Source of the DNA: Atopsyche davidsoni
Taxonomy: Eukaryota; Arthropoda; Insecta; Trichoptera; Hydrobiosidae
Assembly (NCBI GenBank): GCA_022113835.1
Contig: JAILWY010000005.1
Location: 6,032,501 to 6,096,500 of the forward strand
Length of the DNA: 64,000 nucleotides
Direction: 5' to 3'
Shown: one piece after another, positions 12,241 to 22,740 of the stretch
Layout: each line of letters opens with the position of its first letter
Numbering within the stretch: the stretch's first letter is position 1
Notes under the pieces: model-generated
The model's database searches: none
Told to the model about the DNA's origin: nothing
The model's input: only the letters and a program-made list of their open reading frames with translations
Position numbers and translations under genes: made by a program

Positions 12241-12345
12241 TAGATCGAGCTAAACAAAAAGATAGACGCACGATAGCACGCCTAGGATATTTGTTGCACG
12301 AGCGTAGAAGGTACAATGAGAGTAGAAGTAGGCAAGTCGACTCAC

Positions 12346-12441
12346 GTGGACAGAGGGAGTACCATCCAGTACGCTGCACGTGCTCCTGGCAGCCACTCGA
12401 AGTAGCGACCATGAACACACGACTCTCGGTAGGGGGAGCAT
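12346..12441 (-). CDS. Possible first coding exon of an unidentified gene
   Basis: A minus-strand exon may end at a consensus donor, GTCCAC followed by GTGAGT (12345-12340). From the ATG at 12441 a 32-codon frame (MLPLPRVVCSWSLLRVAARS...) reaches the donor in phase 0. A second ATG at 12412 opens an alternative frame, MVATSSGCQEHVQRTG, to the same donor. A third frame without a nearby start is also open, so the coding frame is not decided, and the segment may be untranslated leader. The dense CpG island on its upstream side (12450-13850) fits a promoter. No domain or family was recognised and no downstream exon was found. Confidence 0.2.
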
Positions 12442-13140
12442 GCACGGGCGCCGGCCCTGGCCCGGGGCGTCGGGCTGCTGTGGTCCGGCTCTGAGGGGCG
12501 TCCCCGGCCCGGCCGCGCGTCCTCCTGCTCCTGCACCCCGTCTCCTCTGCGCGAGGACACTAGCGGAGGCACTCGCCGGGATCGGCTATCTTCATCGCGG
12601 AAACGCTCTACTGAGACTTTCCAAAGTTTATTTCAAATTCGAATCCGCGCCGGGGGGGCACGCGCTGAAACAGGAAATATTATGTCCGTCGAGATAGCGA
12701 TCTCGAAGTTTTCTGCACATAGAGTAGAAAACGTACGGCGCTTGTCACTCGGATCGCCGTCGATCTGCTCGCTCGTAAAGTCTGCGGTTTATCCCGGTGA
12801 ATGCGGATTTGCGACGGCCGGTCATTTCGTGCGTCCGTCCGCACGAAAAGATTCCGAAAAACTGGTATCCGCGGCGAGAAGGGACTCCGACCGGTCACAA
12901 TTTAGTACGCGGATCGCTTAATCGCTTTTCAGTCTGCGGCGCGGGGGCACCGGAGGTATCGTCGCGGTCGGCTCACTTCGAATTATCATCCCGGGGGGCA
13001 CCGCGATCGAGGCTCGGTCGCGAAACTTCCTTTGGAAAATCCGGAACTCCGAAAAGCGTCGAGAGCGAATTCAGCGATCGCGTCGAAGCGGACCGATCTC
13101 GACACCGTCGAGGGAAAGCGGGCGAACGGATAATGCATAG
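12346..13140. promoter_or_regulatory. CpG-rich island 1, likely promoter region
   Basis: The longest GC- and CpG-rich stretch of the window, with CG dinucleotides at high density and none of the AT bias of its flanks. Several frames of 70-155 codons are open on both strands at once, which is the expected by-product of stop-poor DNA and not evidence of proteins. Together with island 2 and the minus-strand donor at 12345 it suggests the start of a gene transcribed leftward, or a bidirectional promoter. Confidence 0.45.
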
Positions 13141-13440
13141 ACTTGACACATTTTTGCGCTCTCAAAAAATACAAGAAAAAAGTTTTCAAAAACCACATAA
13201 AACTTTGCAAAGAAAGTTCAAAAAACTTTCAATCCAAATAGAAAAAAAAAAACTACCATACTAATCCTCTCCCATCTGTGCACTGTGAATCCACAAAATA
13301 CAAAAACCAAAATGGCAAATTAAAATCGGCTGCACACAAAAAAAAAAAGCAACGCAAAACACAAACACAACAAAAGCGGCACTAATAGTCAAAAATTCAC
13401 TATCGTAAAAAATAACAGCACTACAAAACGGAAACTTTTT
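13141..13440. repeat. A/C-rich low-complexity strip between CpG islands
   Basis: A strip rich in A on the plus strand, with poly-A runs and ACACAAA-type repeats and few G, separating the two CpG islands. It may be an insertion or a skewed spacer. Confidence 0.6.
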
Positions 13441-13850
13441 TTTTTTTTTTCGTGATCGCTGATGCGATCGACGGCGCGGTACTTCGATCGACGCAGGCTG
13501 CTGCAGCGCGCGGGGCTCGTCGGCAGTTTTCGCGGAAATGTCGAGTTCTGTGCTCTCGGGGCGCGGGCGCGGGGCGCGGGGGGCGGCAGGTGCGCGCCGC
13601 TCTGGGGCTCGCGGGCGACTGGCGCGCGGCGGCCGCGGCTCCCAGGCATCCCTTACCACCGCCACCGCCGCCGCCACCGCCACCGCCGCCGCCACCGCCG
13701 CCACCGCCGCGCGGGCCGCCACTGGCGACGCTCGAGCGCCGATTGCCGATCGCCGTCCGATTCTAATTCCTAACGGTGCAACAATCACTCTGTTCGCGAG
13801 TGTTGTCAACGAGTCTGATGTTGCCCGCGTGCGTGCGATATTGCCAAACT
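13441..13850. promoter_or_regulatory. CpG-rich island 2 with CCGCCA repeat
   Basis: A second very GC-rich, CpG-dense segment. It contains an imperfect (CCGCCA)n tract at about 13655-13713, which reads as polyproline on one strand and as Ala/Val runs on the other. A 182-codon minus-strand frame crosses it and the strip below, but the composition is repeat-driven and no domain is visible. Promoter or 5' untranslated DNA is more likely than protein. Confidence 0.4.
13655..13713. repeat. Imperfect (CCGCCA)n tract
   Basis: Hexameric and trinucleotide CCG/CCA repeats inside CpG island 2, visible as an alternating proline-coding triplet series. Confidence 0.9.
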
Positions 13851-13983
13851 ACAAAAAAAAAAAAAAAACCTGTGAACACAAGTACATTCCTTATAAATAA
13901 AAAAAATCCACCCTGTCGCCCCCACAACCACATACTGAATTAAAAAAAAAAAAATTGGTAATGATATAGGTAATATTTTAGAC

Positions 13984-14117
13984 TTGCTTCACTTTCAGTT
14001 TATTATAGTTTTAGCATGACTAGTTTCGACCTACAAACTTGGTCACCATCAGATGCAGAACAAAACATCTGCAATATCTAGCATGCTCAGACTATAATAA
14101 ACTCAAAGTGAAAGAAG
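13984..14117 (-). mobile_element. Inverted-repeat element with hammerhead-like core
   Basis: Arms of about 35 bp (13984-14018 and 14082-14117) share CACTTT(C/G)AGTTTATTATAGT in inverted orientation. Between them, on the minus strand, lie the hallmarks of a type I hammerhead ribozyme: CTGATG (14052-14047), stem II GACC/GGTC (14044-14041 with 14031-14028), GAAAC, a minimal stem III closing as GTC, and stem I GCAT/ATGC (14056-14053 with 14017-14014). Deviations are a G in place of the conserved A9 and one extra base before stem II, so activity is doubtful. Hammerheads of this architecture are known in Penelope-like elements and retrozymes; assignment to one of these is inference. Confidence 0.5.
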
Positions 14118-14181
14118 TATAAAAAGTTTAGGTAAAAGGTTTAGCAGTCAAAATAACTTGTTTTTTCGCAATATAGGTATA

Positions 14182-14212
<31 letters not shown>

Positions 14213-14689
14213 CCGGAAATGAAGGATGGGGAGGTAATTACATTTTTTTAATAAACGCATTTATATGTTGTACAAAATTCTACAAAATTGTGTCATTATA
14301 TGCATAATGTTTTTCTAATTGAAATTAAAAAGCAGTCAAAATGACTACCTTGGGCAATCTAGTGTTAATAAAAAACGAATCTTCACCAATCAAATGCCTT
14401 GTTCGTTAACAAGAAAAAACTGTTTTATTTTTTTAAAGTATATTTTATATATTGTACTATATAGCCGTAAATTATTTGAGCGGATAAGACTAATATATGT
14501 AACAATAATATTTGAATGCTATTTTTAGATTACGTCGGACTCGAATTGTTGGCACATTGTTCTGTTTTAGATTTAAGTACAACCTATAACTTCTACTATT
14601 TATACAAGAATAAGTCCAATAAATATATTTATTCACGTTATCAGTTTATATAATTTTTTTTCAAAGTTTTAGATTATGGTAGTACTTTA
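14118..14689. repeat. AT-rich with (AC/AT)n microsatellite 14182-14212
   Basis: AT-rich stretch carrying a compound CA then TA dinucleotide repeat. A 69-codon frame at 14319-14528 is unremarkable. No gene is seen. Confidence 0.7.
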
Positions 14690-14880
14690 TGTATACAACG
14701 AACAGGAGACAATACCGATATAGGATTACAACAATGTACACGTACCGCACATGGTTGTGCCCCCTATGAATATATTATGTCTCCAAATAAAGGTGATACC
14801 CCGATAATTAATAGCTCCGGTCCTGTTTTTAATCGGATGTATAAAAAACGAGCTAAGCACAGATCCGAACTGTAAAAGTA
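14690..14880. promoter_or_regulatory. GC-elevated block with homeodomain-like motif
   Basis: A short, less AT-rich block. It contains TAATTAATAGCTCC at 14805-14818, 13 of 14 bases identical to a motif in the block at 40421-40434. The core is a typical homeodomain binding string. Confidence 0.3.
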
Positions 14881-16744
14881 AATTTTAAAAAAATATGCCA
14901 GTCGTATATAATCGATTCCTGATTAAGTTTTTATAGATATGCTGTATATATTTTTTTGCATAGCGTGGAATGTTTTTATAAATTCACTGTTATTATTAAT
15001 TCAATTTAAAACAAGAAACTCTGTGAATAAACTTTTTATGTAGTACACATTTTCTTAAAGCAATTCATAGTCAAAAATAGGCAACACACTTTTAATTTAT
15101 CTAATGACATTCAATTTGTTACCGAGAAAAAGCATCGCTCTGTCTCACGTGATAAAACGTTATCGATTTTTGTTTATTTGATATACTAATCCGTCATTAT
15201 CGAATCTAAAAGAAAGCATTGTATTATATAGCATATTTACAAATTATCTTTGAATTGGTGCGGTGCACAAAAATACAAAACACTGAAAAGATCGCTTATT
15301 AATAAATGAGAGTTTATTGTTAATTTTTAAGAGTGTGTAATACAATTTGTACATGCATAAAAAGTGCAAAAATATGTTTTTAATTGGTTGATTTTTTTAT
15401 TTCATACATTCCAGTTTGGTCCTGTGTAAACATACATAATTGAAACATACATAGCAAGCGTATTGTTCAGACAGGACGCTTATAAACGGATTTCACAACT
15501 TCGGTATCATAGCATGTAGTTAGTAAGGGATTTTTAAATAATGGCTCTATTTTTTACTCTTTTTGTTTGGGTAAAATTTTACACTCCTTACAACTGAATA
15601 CCCCTGTTGTAAAACTATTCAAATATAAAAAAAAAATAATCGGTCACGCAAATACTCTACGTACTAACACAGGCAGAAATATAACGGCAATAAAACAAAT
15701 TTTTTATAGGTCAGAGGTTAAATAATTTTTTTATACATTTGCTTGCTTTTGTTATTTACGTGGTTTAATACAATTTCGAAGTCTTTAATTTTTATAACAT
15801 ATTGATAGAGTAAATGAATTATGAAATATTTATTTACTTATAATACTCCATGGCAAAAACGACTGTAGATGTACTATTTATTCTTAAAAAATTAAAATTT
15901 TAAAAATCGCAATGTAATCAGATTTTCGCTTATAAGTTGTTATAGTAAATGATTGATAGTATTGAGCTTTAAATTCACATTTCTTAGTAATTTACAGAGA
16001 TCTACATAAAAACAAAGTTATAGTATTTTATAAATATGTGTGCTTTAAAATAATTTTAAGATTATAAATATTAAAAAAATATATAATAAAGTTTTCTTCT
16101 ATACAGTCTAAAGTATTTATTATCTGTTTCAGGAAGCTCTTTGCTATGGTTTGATATAATAGGAAATTTTTGTTTTCACAATATATGATCATAAGAAATC
16201 TTTGTTATTGTGAATATCTTTTTTATTAAATCTTAAATATAACACAATTCTCGTGAAAATAATATTTTTTTATACCACTCAAATTCACTTTTATTTTCAA
16301 ATAGATAACCAAAAAAGAAGAATATCCTTTGATAATATTTATGCAGGTTTCAGGAATTCAGCACAATAAAAATATTTCTCGGATGTTTATTCTATTCTAG
16401 GTTGCGACAACTTGAGAACCTTCAATCAACAACAGAATGTGAGGATTCTTCGTTTTTTTACAATCCACGTCATTTCATAGATCATGGCATTAAATAAAAA
16501 CATTGATTATAAATCGTATAACAGAAATAATTTTTGTATTCGAGAAAAATAAAATCTGTGGGAAAAATTCAGTATCATTCTAAAAACTTATTCATATTTA
16601 TATATAATATAATTATTAATAGTTACTTGCATTGTTTTAATTCATGGTATATATTCCTACATCCATATAATATTCCTACACGCATAAAAAAAAATTACGC
16701 ATATTTTACGTCACCGCTGTATATTTATACAGAATTTCTATTTT
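14881..16744. other. AT-rich desert, no gene
   Basis: Nearly 1.9 kb of AT-rich, low-complexity DNA. No exon, RNA gene or transposon remnant was recognised; short frames reflect base composition only. Confidence 0.5.
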
Positions 16745-17110
16745 CACAGAGTCCTTTATGGCTGTATCTCCGAAGGACGTCTCTTCGCCGGTAATTTTCC
16801 GGTCGGTAAGTTTGGACGACTCGGCCGCTTTTGAAGTCCTTCCGTTTCCATTTTGTCTTCCTGCGGGCCACGTGGGACTAAAGGGACAATTTGCACGTGC
16901 CAATCGGTCGGAAAGGCATTTCCTCCCGGCGGCGGAAGTTCCATAAACCTCGTTCTCGAGCGAAAAAAGAGAACTGCGGTGATTCGGGATTATAGTTGGG
17001 CGCTATGGTGTTTATGGACGTGGAAAACGGTTTTTCAACGCCGCTTTTTTCGGAGAAAAGTCTTTCTTAATAGACTCGTCAACTATCTGGGTTTTTTCCT
17101 CATTTGTAGA
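16745..17110. promoter_or_regulatory. GC-elevated block, possible small exon
   Basis: About 360 bp of GC-elevated DNA with frames open on both strands. On the plus strand an ATG at 16758 begins a 62-codon frame; after 16 codons (MAVSPKDVSSPVIFRS) it meets a good donor string GGTAAGTTT (GT at 16806). The start context is poor and no domain is visible. A conserved non-coding block is equally likely. Confidence 0.2.
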
Positions 17111-18529
17111 GCAATATTTAATAAGAAATGACATGACAAATGACAATTGTCATATTTTTCACGTAAACGAAGTATTTCGCTGTTATTTAAGGTTTAAAAA
17201 AAAATGTTTGGTATTTAAAATTCAGATTGTCTAGGTGCTACATTTTTGCCTTTGAAATTATATATACTTTTTAAATGTAATTTTATTCGGTTTTGGATTT
17301 TATCATTTCTGGAACTGATAAGGTCTTTATTTCTACATGAACTCTACGATCGAAATATATTTTTTACCGCTTACGGTTTTATATTAATTAGAGGCAACTG
17401 CAACATTATTTGGCTTGTGAAGTTTTTTTGCATTTGCAATAAATTTTTATTTATTTTACAATCTCTTATTTGCTTTTAAAGGTATATCAACGTGCTCTGT
17501 ATCTTTTCAGAACAATTAATCAATAGATATGAATTATTAAAACGGATAAGATAAAAAATCAAAAATAAATAATTTATCTATAAATCAAGGTATTCATGAT
17601 AGTAGCTACAATGAGAGGAAGTCACTTATCAATATAGATTTTTCTATAAATAAATAATAAAAATCTATTCCTCGAATAAATATTGTTGTATTAAAATCTA
17701 TTTCACGAGGATATAATATTTAATATATATTAGAGCAATCTTAAAAATAAGGGTGAGTTAATATCCCCTTTTGAAATTAGTCATACTATTGTTGTTGGTA
17801 AGAATTGGCCCCTTATTTGTGTACCTTACGTACCCCTCTACTTTGTGGTTTCACACCTGCATTTTTAGTGGTTAACCTCTGAATGTCACCTTGTTTAATT
17901 ACGATGGACGCATTCATATAGAATATTGAATTATATGGACAGGAATGCAAATGCAAAGTAAATCTTGTAGCTAAATATATTGGACGACTATGGATTTATA
18001 CAAATATACATATTCAATCATTATTAAATATATGCAGCACCGTTGGTTAGGATCTAGAGAAATGCGTTAGTGTAATGTGATGTATCCAGTTTCATATCGC
18101 ATATAAATTATTTTTATAAGGTCATATAATACACCAATGCACAACTCTGCTAACAGAAACAAATAGCACTCATTAATATTTTTATGATTAGGTTTGGTTG
18201 TGACATTATTAAAAACGTTTTTAACTATATTTAATAAAACATCAAAAGGATCTCACAATTATTTTACTATATTATGTGCATTATAAAAAAAATATTGAAA
18301 AAGTAAACAAGATATTTTCTGTCTAATACTCAACAAATGTAAGGGATAGGATTTTTGATTAGTTAAAATCTGAAACGCAATAATAAACTGACTTCTTGAA
18401 TTTATAATATTTGTGTGAAGTAGTTACATTAGTATTTGACAGTTTTTGTTACATTCAATGCGTAAGTGATTTTTCAATTCAAAATGATATCCCGTGTAGG
18501 ATCAATCAATAAATGTGTTCATCAATAGA
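17111..18529. other. AT-rich desert, no gene
   Basis: AT-rich DNA. A 77-codon frame at 17246-17479 is rich in I, F, L and N as expected for AT-rich noise. I see nothing else. Confidence 0.5.
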
Positions 18530-18905
18530 GTAGGGTTAAATCTGACAGTGGGCATTAATCCGATCAAAATGTGTCAAAACATAACGGGTAATCCGGGCAT
18601 TGTACGAAAATGCGTATTAATTCGGTCTAAATGGCACTCGGTGGGGCGGCCTGGCCTAGTGCCGTCCGGCGATAAATAAAGGCGATTCTGTCACTAATAG
18701 AGACGAGACCAGGACAGATGTCCTCCACAATGGGGGACCACGCGCTGGAGGACACAATGCACCACCGGAGCCCGTAAATTACCTGAATAGGTGACAGGAG
18801 AATGTGTCTCTTCACATGTGAAATTAAAAAGTCCCATCGGTTGACCAAGGGCAAATAAAACCTGGCGTCCGGTGGGCTTGCCTCAGGGGCTCTCAAATAC
18901 ACCTC
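18530..18905. promoter_or_regulatory. GC-elevated block with paired TAATCC sites
   Basis: About 370 bp of GC-elevated DNA. Two TAATCC strings, at 18556-18561 and 18589-18594, match K50 homeodomain (Otx, Gsc, Bicoid class) sites in the same orientation, 33 bp apart. The right half (18640-18900) is the most GC-rich. A 91-codon minus-strand frame crosses it without a recognisable domain. Confidence 0.3.
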
Positions 18906-19098
18906 GTTTTATTTTTTTCTCTAATATGAGTCCAATTTTTAAAACTTTTTAACTCATTTCTCTAAAGCTCTGTTTATTTCAATCAAATTCGACATAGGGA
19001 TTTTTTTCAAAACACTCGAAATGTCGTTTTTACTTTATTGAATGAAACTATTTATAATTTGATATAATGTGAAATTCAAAATTAACAATATTTTTTTA

Positions 19099-19416
19099 TT
19101 ATATATATAAATGTTTGATTGAAAGCTTCTGGCAGTACCTTTTCAACTTCTGTAGGAAATGTTTGGTTGCTTGAACAAAGTGCGTGCGGGCCCACTGTAC
19201 CGAGTACTGTGCGTTACACAATAATTTTGTGTGTGTTTCTTTAACGGTATTGGAGAAATTATTCCGAAGACATGAAAGCTCGCCCATCTCCTCCGTGCGA
19301 AGTTTGAACAGGAGAGCAAGTAGATGCGACCCATTATGCAGTGCTTTTTCCTTGGCTTCATAGTTTAAGATAAAAACAGCTTCTAATACCACTTTGTGAC
19401 CATTGGTATTAAGCAT
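19099..19416 (-). CDS. Unrecognised 105-codon frame, possible gene fragment
   Basis: An ATG-initiated frame on the minus strand in DNA of balanced composition. Unlike the I/N/F/K-rich translations elsewhere, the peptide has a globular, leucine-rich, mixed-charge composition (for example HNGSHLLALLFKLRTEEMGE and CNAQYSVQWARTHFVQATK). I do not recognise a family. There is no TATA box, splice site or companion exon that I can point to. It may be an exon, a fragment of an old transposon or processed copy, or chance. Confidence 0.25.
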   Translation of the reverse strand: MLNTNGHKVVLEAVFILNYEAKEKALHNGSHLLALLFKLRTEEMGELSCLRNNFSNTVKETHTKLLCNAQYSVQWARTHFVQATKHFLQKLKRYCQKLSIKHLYI

Positions 19417-20158
19417 TCATAATATGTTACAAAGTGGATTCAAAGTTAAAATGTTTAAATTGTAAAATTATTTTACTCGTGTGAGTGCATATAGAAAATA
19501 TTCGAAAGATCTCTTGATTCATGTTATATTTACAGCTTGTGCCTTTATCTTAAATATGTCATGCAATAATAGCTATATTAGGTTTACTGAAAAAATAATG
19601 TATAAATTGACAAAAAATTTCTTGCAAATACAACTATCAACTGTTCTTGGATCTTTATATAAAATCAATATCTATAAATTAATACTGATAATAAAACAAT
19701 TTAAATCTTTTGTTTTAATATATCTGCCTAGATATCAAAGGAATGTATATAATGGCACAATTGAATGTACATTACTGTGTTCTTTTTAAAAAGCTGATAA
19801 TATGTTTGTTTTAAATTTTAGGGATTATATTTTTGTGTAGAGATGATGATGATGATCGATAGTTAATACGTGTTGCTACTTGCTATGCCATATATATTAA
19901 AAACGTCAAAATTTTCATATTTTTTCAACTTTTTTTTTATTCCAAATTATTATTATGATTATATTGAGATATAAAAAAAAAAATTGGAAATTCTCGAAAT
20001 GTTCGGCAGTTTCACTTTAAAAGAATATTTCAACACTATTCAAAAGGATTGAGATGCATGAGAAAATCGAGTTATCACAAAAAGACAGGGCGGACACAAA
20101 AAATGCACAGCTATATTATTACAAAAGAGGCATTATTTGCAATCTCATTGAAAGCAGC
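19417..20158. other. AT-rich stretch, no gene
   Basis: AT-rich with a short GAT trinucleotide run near 19842-19857. A 102-codon plus-strand frame at 19481-19789 has AT-driven composition and is not called. Confidence 0.5.
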
Positions 20159-20159
20159 T

Positions 20160-20407
20160 CAGAAATAAAACAAATCGTAATCCCCTTTATTCGCCAGCAG
20201 CGGTCCTTTCTCGAGACTGCCGGCGGAGGGTCGGATTTCGAGTTCTTCCAGAGCGAACCGGCCATTCAGCCGAGGAGGGAGCCGCTTCCGGGCACCGGAA
20301 GTCCTGAAAGGGCCAGCGCTATCTGCTAGCCCCTGCTGAGGCGCGGCCATGCAGCTCGGGGGCTCCCAGTGCACTGCATCTCGAGCTCTACGTGCCTCGA
20401 TATATGG
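20160..20407. other. GC-rich block fused to mariner remnant
   Basis: A sharply bounded GC-rich segment. On the minus strand the transposase reading frame continues through the TA repeat into it and ends near 20159 with a tail containing FALEELEIRPSAGSLEKG. The tail is not part of any mariner transposase. A minus-strand AATAAA lies near its end. The block may be a piece of another repeat or a transcribed sequence joined by rearrangement. Its identity is not known to me. Confidence 0.4.
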
Positions 20408-20433
20408 ATATATATATATATATATATATATAT
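20408..20433. repeat. (TA)n microsatellite at transposon breakpoint
   Basis: A short TA dinucleotide run exactly where mariner homology stops; it reads as IYIYIYIY in the continuing frame. Confidence 0.95.
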
Positions 20434-20839
20434 CTCTTCGCTGTGCATGGTCATTAGGCTTCAGTTCTTGTGTTAATTGAATTTTATAAGCATGGAGACA
20501 CAGATCTTTAGTTAGTATACGCTGTAGAGAGCTTCTTGAAATTTGCAATCCTTGTCCACGACGCCGAATTGAGGTTCCTGGATTGTCAACGACACTCTTA
20601 CGCACTGCTTCGATATTGACATTTGAACGGCTTGTTTTTGGACAACCAGTGTGTTTAGCGTCTCCAACGAATCCAGTCACCCTAAATTTTTCAATTAATC
20701 TCTTCACAGTTGACGAAGTTAAAACACTATTCCGTCCATATTTTGTATGAAAATTTTGAACTACGGCTGCCAAGCTTTCATTATTTTTGAAATATTGTTC
20801 AATAATGAAGACACGTTGTTCTACCGTGTGACGCTCCAT
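20434..20839 (-). pseudogene. Truncated mariner-type transposase, N-terminal DNA-binding part
   Basis: About 136 residues from MERHTVEQRVFIIEQYFKNN. Residues 1-55 form the first helix-turn-helix (a DUF4817-like domain, with TSSTVKRLIEKFRVTG). A GRPK-like linker reads GCPKTSRSN, and residues 75-115 form a second helix-turn-helix with SRSSLQRILTKDL. This part binds the terminal repeats in the family. The DDE/D nuclease domain, which would make up the remaining roughly 200 residues, is absent; homology ends at QRRD. The frame is otherwise intact, so decay is by truncation rather than frameshifts. An ATG ten codons upstream is in frame, but the family start is the MERH methionine. Confidence 0.85.
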
Positions 20840-20953
20840 TTTTACTAACCGTAAACTGTCAGCTGTCAAATTGTTTTTTTCTTAAGTGTTCCCAAAATTT
20901 TACTGCAAAAATGGCGACAAATTCAAATCTTGCGTTAATTTTGGGACAACCTT
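20434..20953 (-). mobile_element. 5' end of a truncated Tc1/mariner-class element
   Basis: Read on the minus strand, the remnant starts near 20953 with a terminal sequence AGGTTGTCCCAAAATTAACG next to TA-rich flank, as expected for an element inserting at TA. An untranslated leader of about 110 bp follows, then the transposase N-terminus. It stops at the TA microsatellite with no catalytic domain and no second terminal repeat, so it cannot move by itself. Confidence 0.85.
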
Positions 20954-22239
20954 TATATATAATTCTTCAAAATTTTGTTTGAATGAATGACGAGTCATGT
21001 CTACAAAAGAAGCTACAGTTGTGATGTAAACCATAAAGCGTTTACTATCAACGCTCCATGATTTTCATCCTTTGAGTCTGATCATACTTATTGCATACAA
21101 AACATATTGTACTTAAGTTTTTATTTGTAGACATCAAAATACTTCTTTAAAAATTTGTTTGTTTTGAAAAGAAGATCAAATATTACTCTGATATCATTTT
21201 TAATCACTTCAGCCTTGTTTAGAGGTTGCTTTGAATTCCCTTTTATATGAACCTCGACCATGTATTTGGTAAACATTGTTGCAAATAAAATAATTTATAA
21301 TTAAAATACTGAATATTACCAATAACTTATAAAGTGTAGAAGTATCAATATAAATTTTCAAATTAAAATATTTGATATATTCTTGCCACTTAAAAATGTT
21401 TTTCAAGACGAAGTCATTTATAAATAAGAACCGTTTACTCTATGGAGTTTTATAAAATAGTTCGACGGTAATGTGCACGCTTTATTGTTTGCATTTTGCA
21501 CGCGTATTAATGATTTAAGAATAATAATTTTTCTTATTAATATTTACATAAAATGGAGCGGGTTCTTTACATTCACTTCGCAACGCCGATTCGCAAAGGG
21601 GAGACGGACCGGAATTTCAAATCATAATAATTTCTTTACCTTCTTTTGTGCGGTTAGAAGCCCGTTCGTGGGTCAAAGGGTCATGACCAGTACGTTGTTT
21701 TATTTAAGGTGCTGCAATTGAATGAAACGTATACACGTATATACACTACTTGTCATCGAGGGGGCCAAATTGCATACCGGTCTTTAATTTTAATATTCAA
21801 AAGCGCTGGATTTCAATGAAATTAAAATGAATTGAACTCTTATGGTGTATTTGAAAATATGTGATGTAGATAAACAGTCGGGTATTTTGAAACCACTCTT
21901 GAACGCCTGTGCAAATATCTTGAATTTCATGTAAATATGCACTTTGGATTTTGTCTGTGGTTTAACCGATCTTCGAAATAAATATTAAGACGAAGAATTT
22001 TGTTTTGTACACACAACCATACTAACAATTTTTGTTGAAAAATTAAAAAAACACACCATTTTTTAATATGCTTTATTGGATTAGTTTTAATAATAGCAAC
22101 GAAAAAATTTACAAGGGTTTCATATTTATGATAAATTGTTAATAGATTATACAACAACGAATTAAAAATAATACTTTTTTGACAAAATAAACGCTCTGTC
22201 TTCGTTTTATCGATGGGTTGATTAAATTAATTTTTTTAT
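20954..22239. other. AT-rich, with GC block at about 21560-21720
   Basis: AT-rich DNA. The block at 21560-21720 includes GGGTCA-AA-GGGTCATGACC (21670-21688), which combines a direct repeat of nuclear-receptor half sites with an overlapping GGTCATGACC palindrome. Frames of 65-82 codons nearby have no domain. Confidence 0.3.
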
Positions 22240-22740
22240 CCGAATTGAGAAACGTTTGTTGGGAACACATCCGCGGGCACTCTGCGGGGACGGAGGAATT
22301 TTCAAAAATCTATTTAACAAAAGCAAATAACCGCCGGGGAACACTCGAACCCGCCGCCGGCAACGAGCGCTGCGTGTGTGCAAATACTCAGCCGTGAGCT
22401 CAGCTCGCCGCAGTCAATATTTTTCTAGTGCAGTTTTGCACAGAACAATGGCCGTCTGTGAGGAAAGGTTAAAACGCCGGTGTGAGAAATCTCGCTCTGT
22501 TTGCAGCCTGGCGCCGGCGTCACTCGCGATTGCGGAATGTGTGCTAATTTGCGGTTTTACTCGCGTCTCTGAAAAATACCCGCCGGGCGCAGGGGACGCC
22601 CCTGGAGAATCTGAAAAGTTATATATATATACACCTGGGTGTACCGCAGTGTCGGTCGTCAAATTTTATATATTATTCTGATTATTCTGCATCTGAGTTT
22701 TATGGCAGTAGAATTATTTCATATTAATCATATTTTCAGC
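22240..22740. promoter_or_regulatory. GC-elevated block, candidate cis-regulatory
   Basis: About 400 bp with CpG-rich patches (22270-22340 and 22570-22610). Frames of about 82-101 codons overlap on both strands, typical of stop-poor DNA. No domain was recognised. Confidence 0.25.

Noticed and set aside
12797..13264. 155-codon plus-strand frame in CpG island 1 as a gene
   Set aside because: Several frames on both strands are open at once in the same GC-rich DNA, the end runs into A-rich low complexity, and no domain is visible.
13261..13809. 182-codon minus-strand frame
   Set aside because: Composition is dictated by the CCGCCA tract and poly-A strip; no domain or start context supports it.
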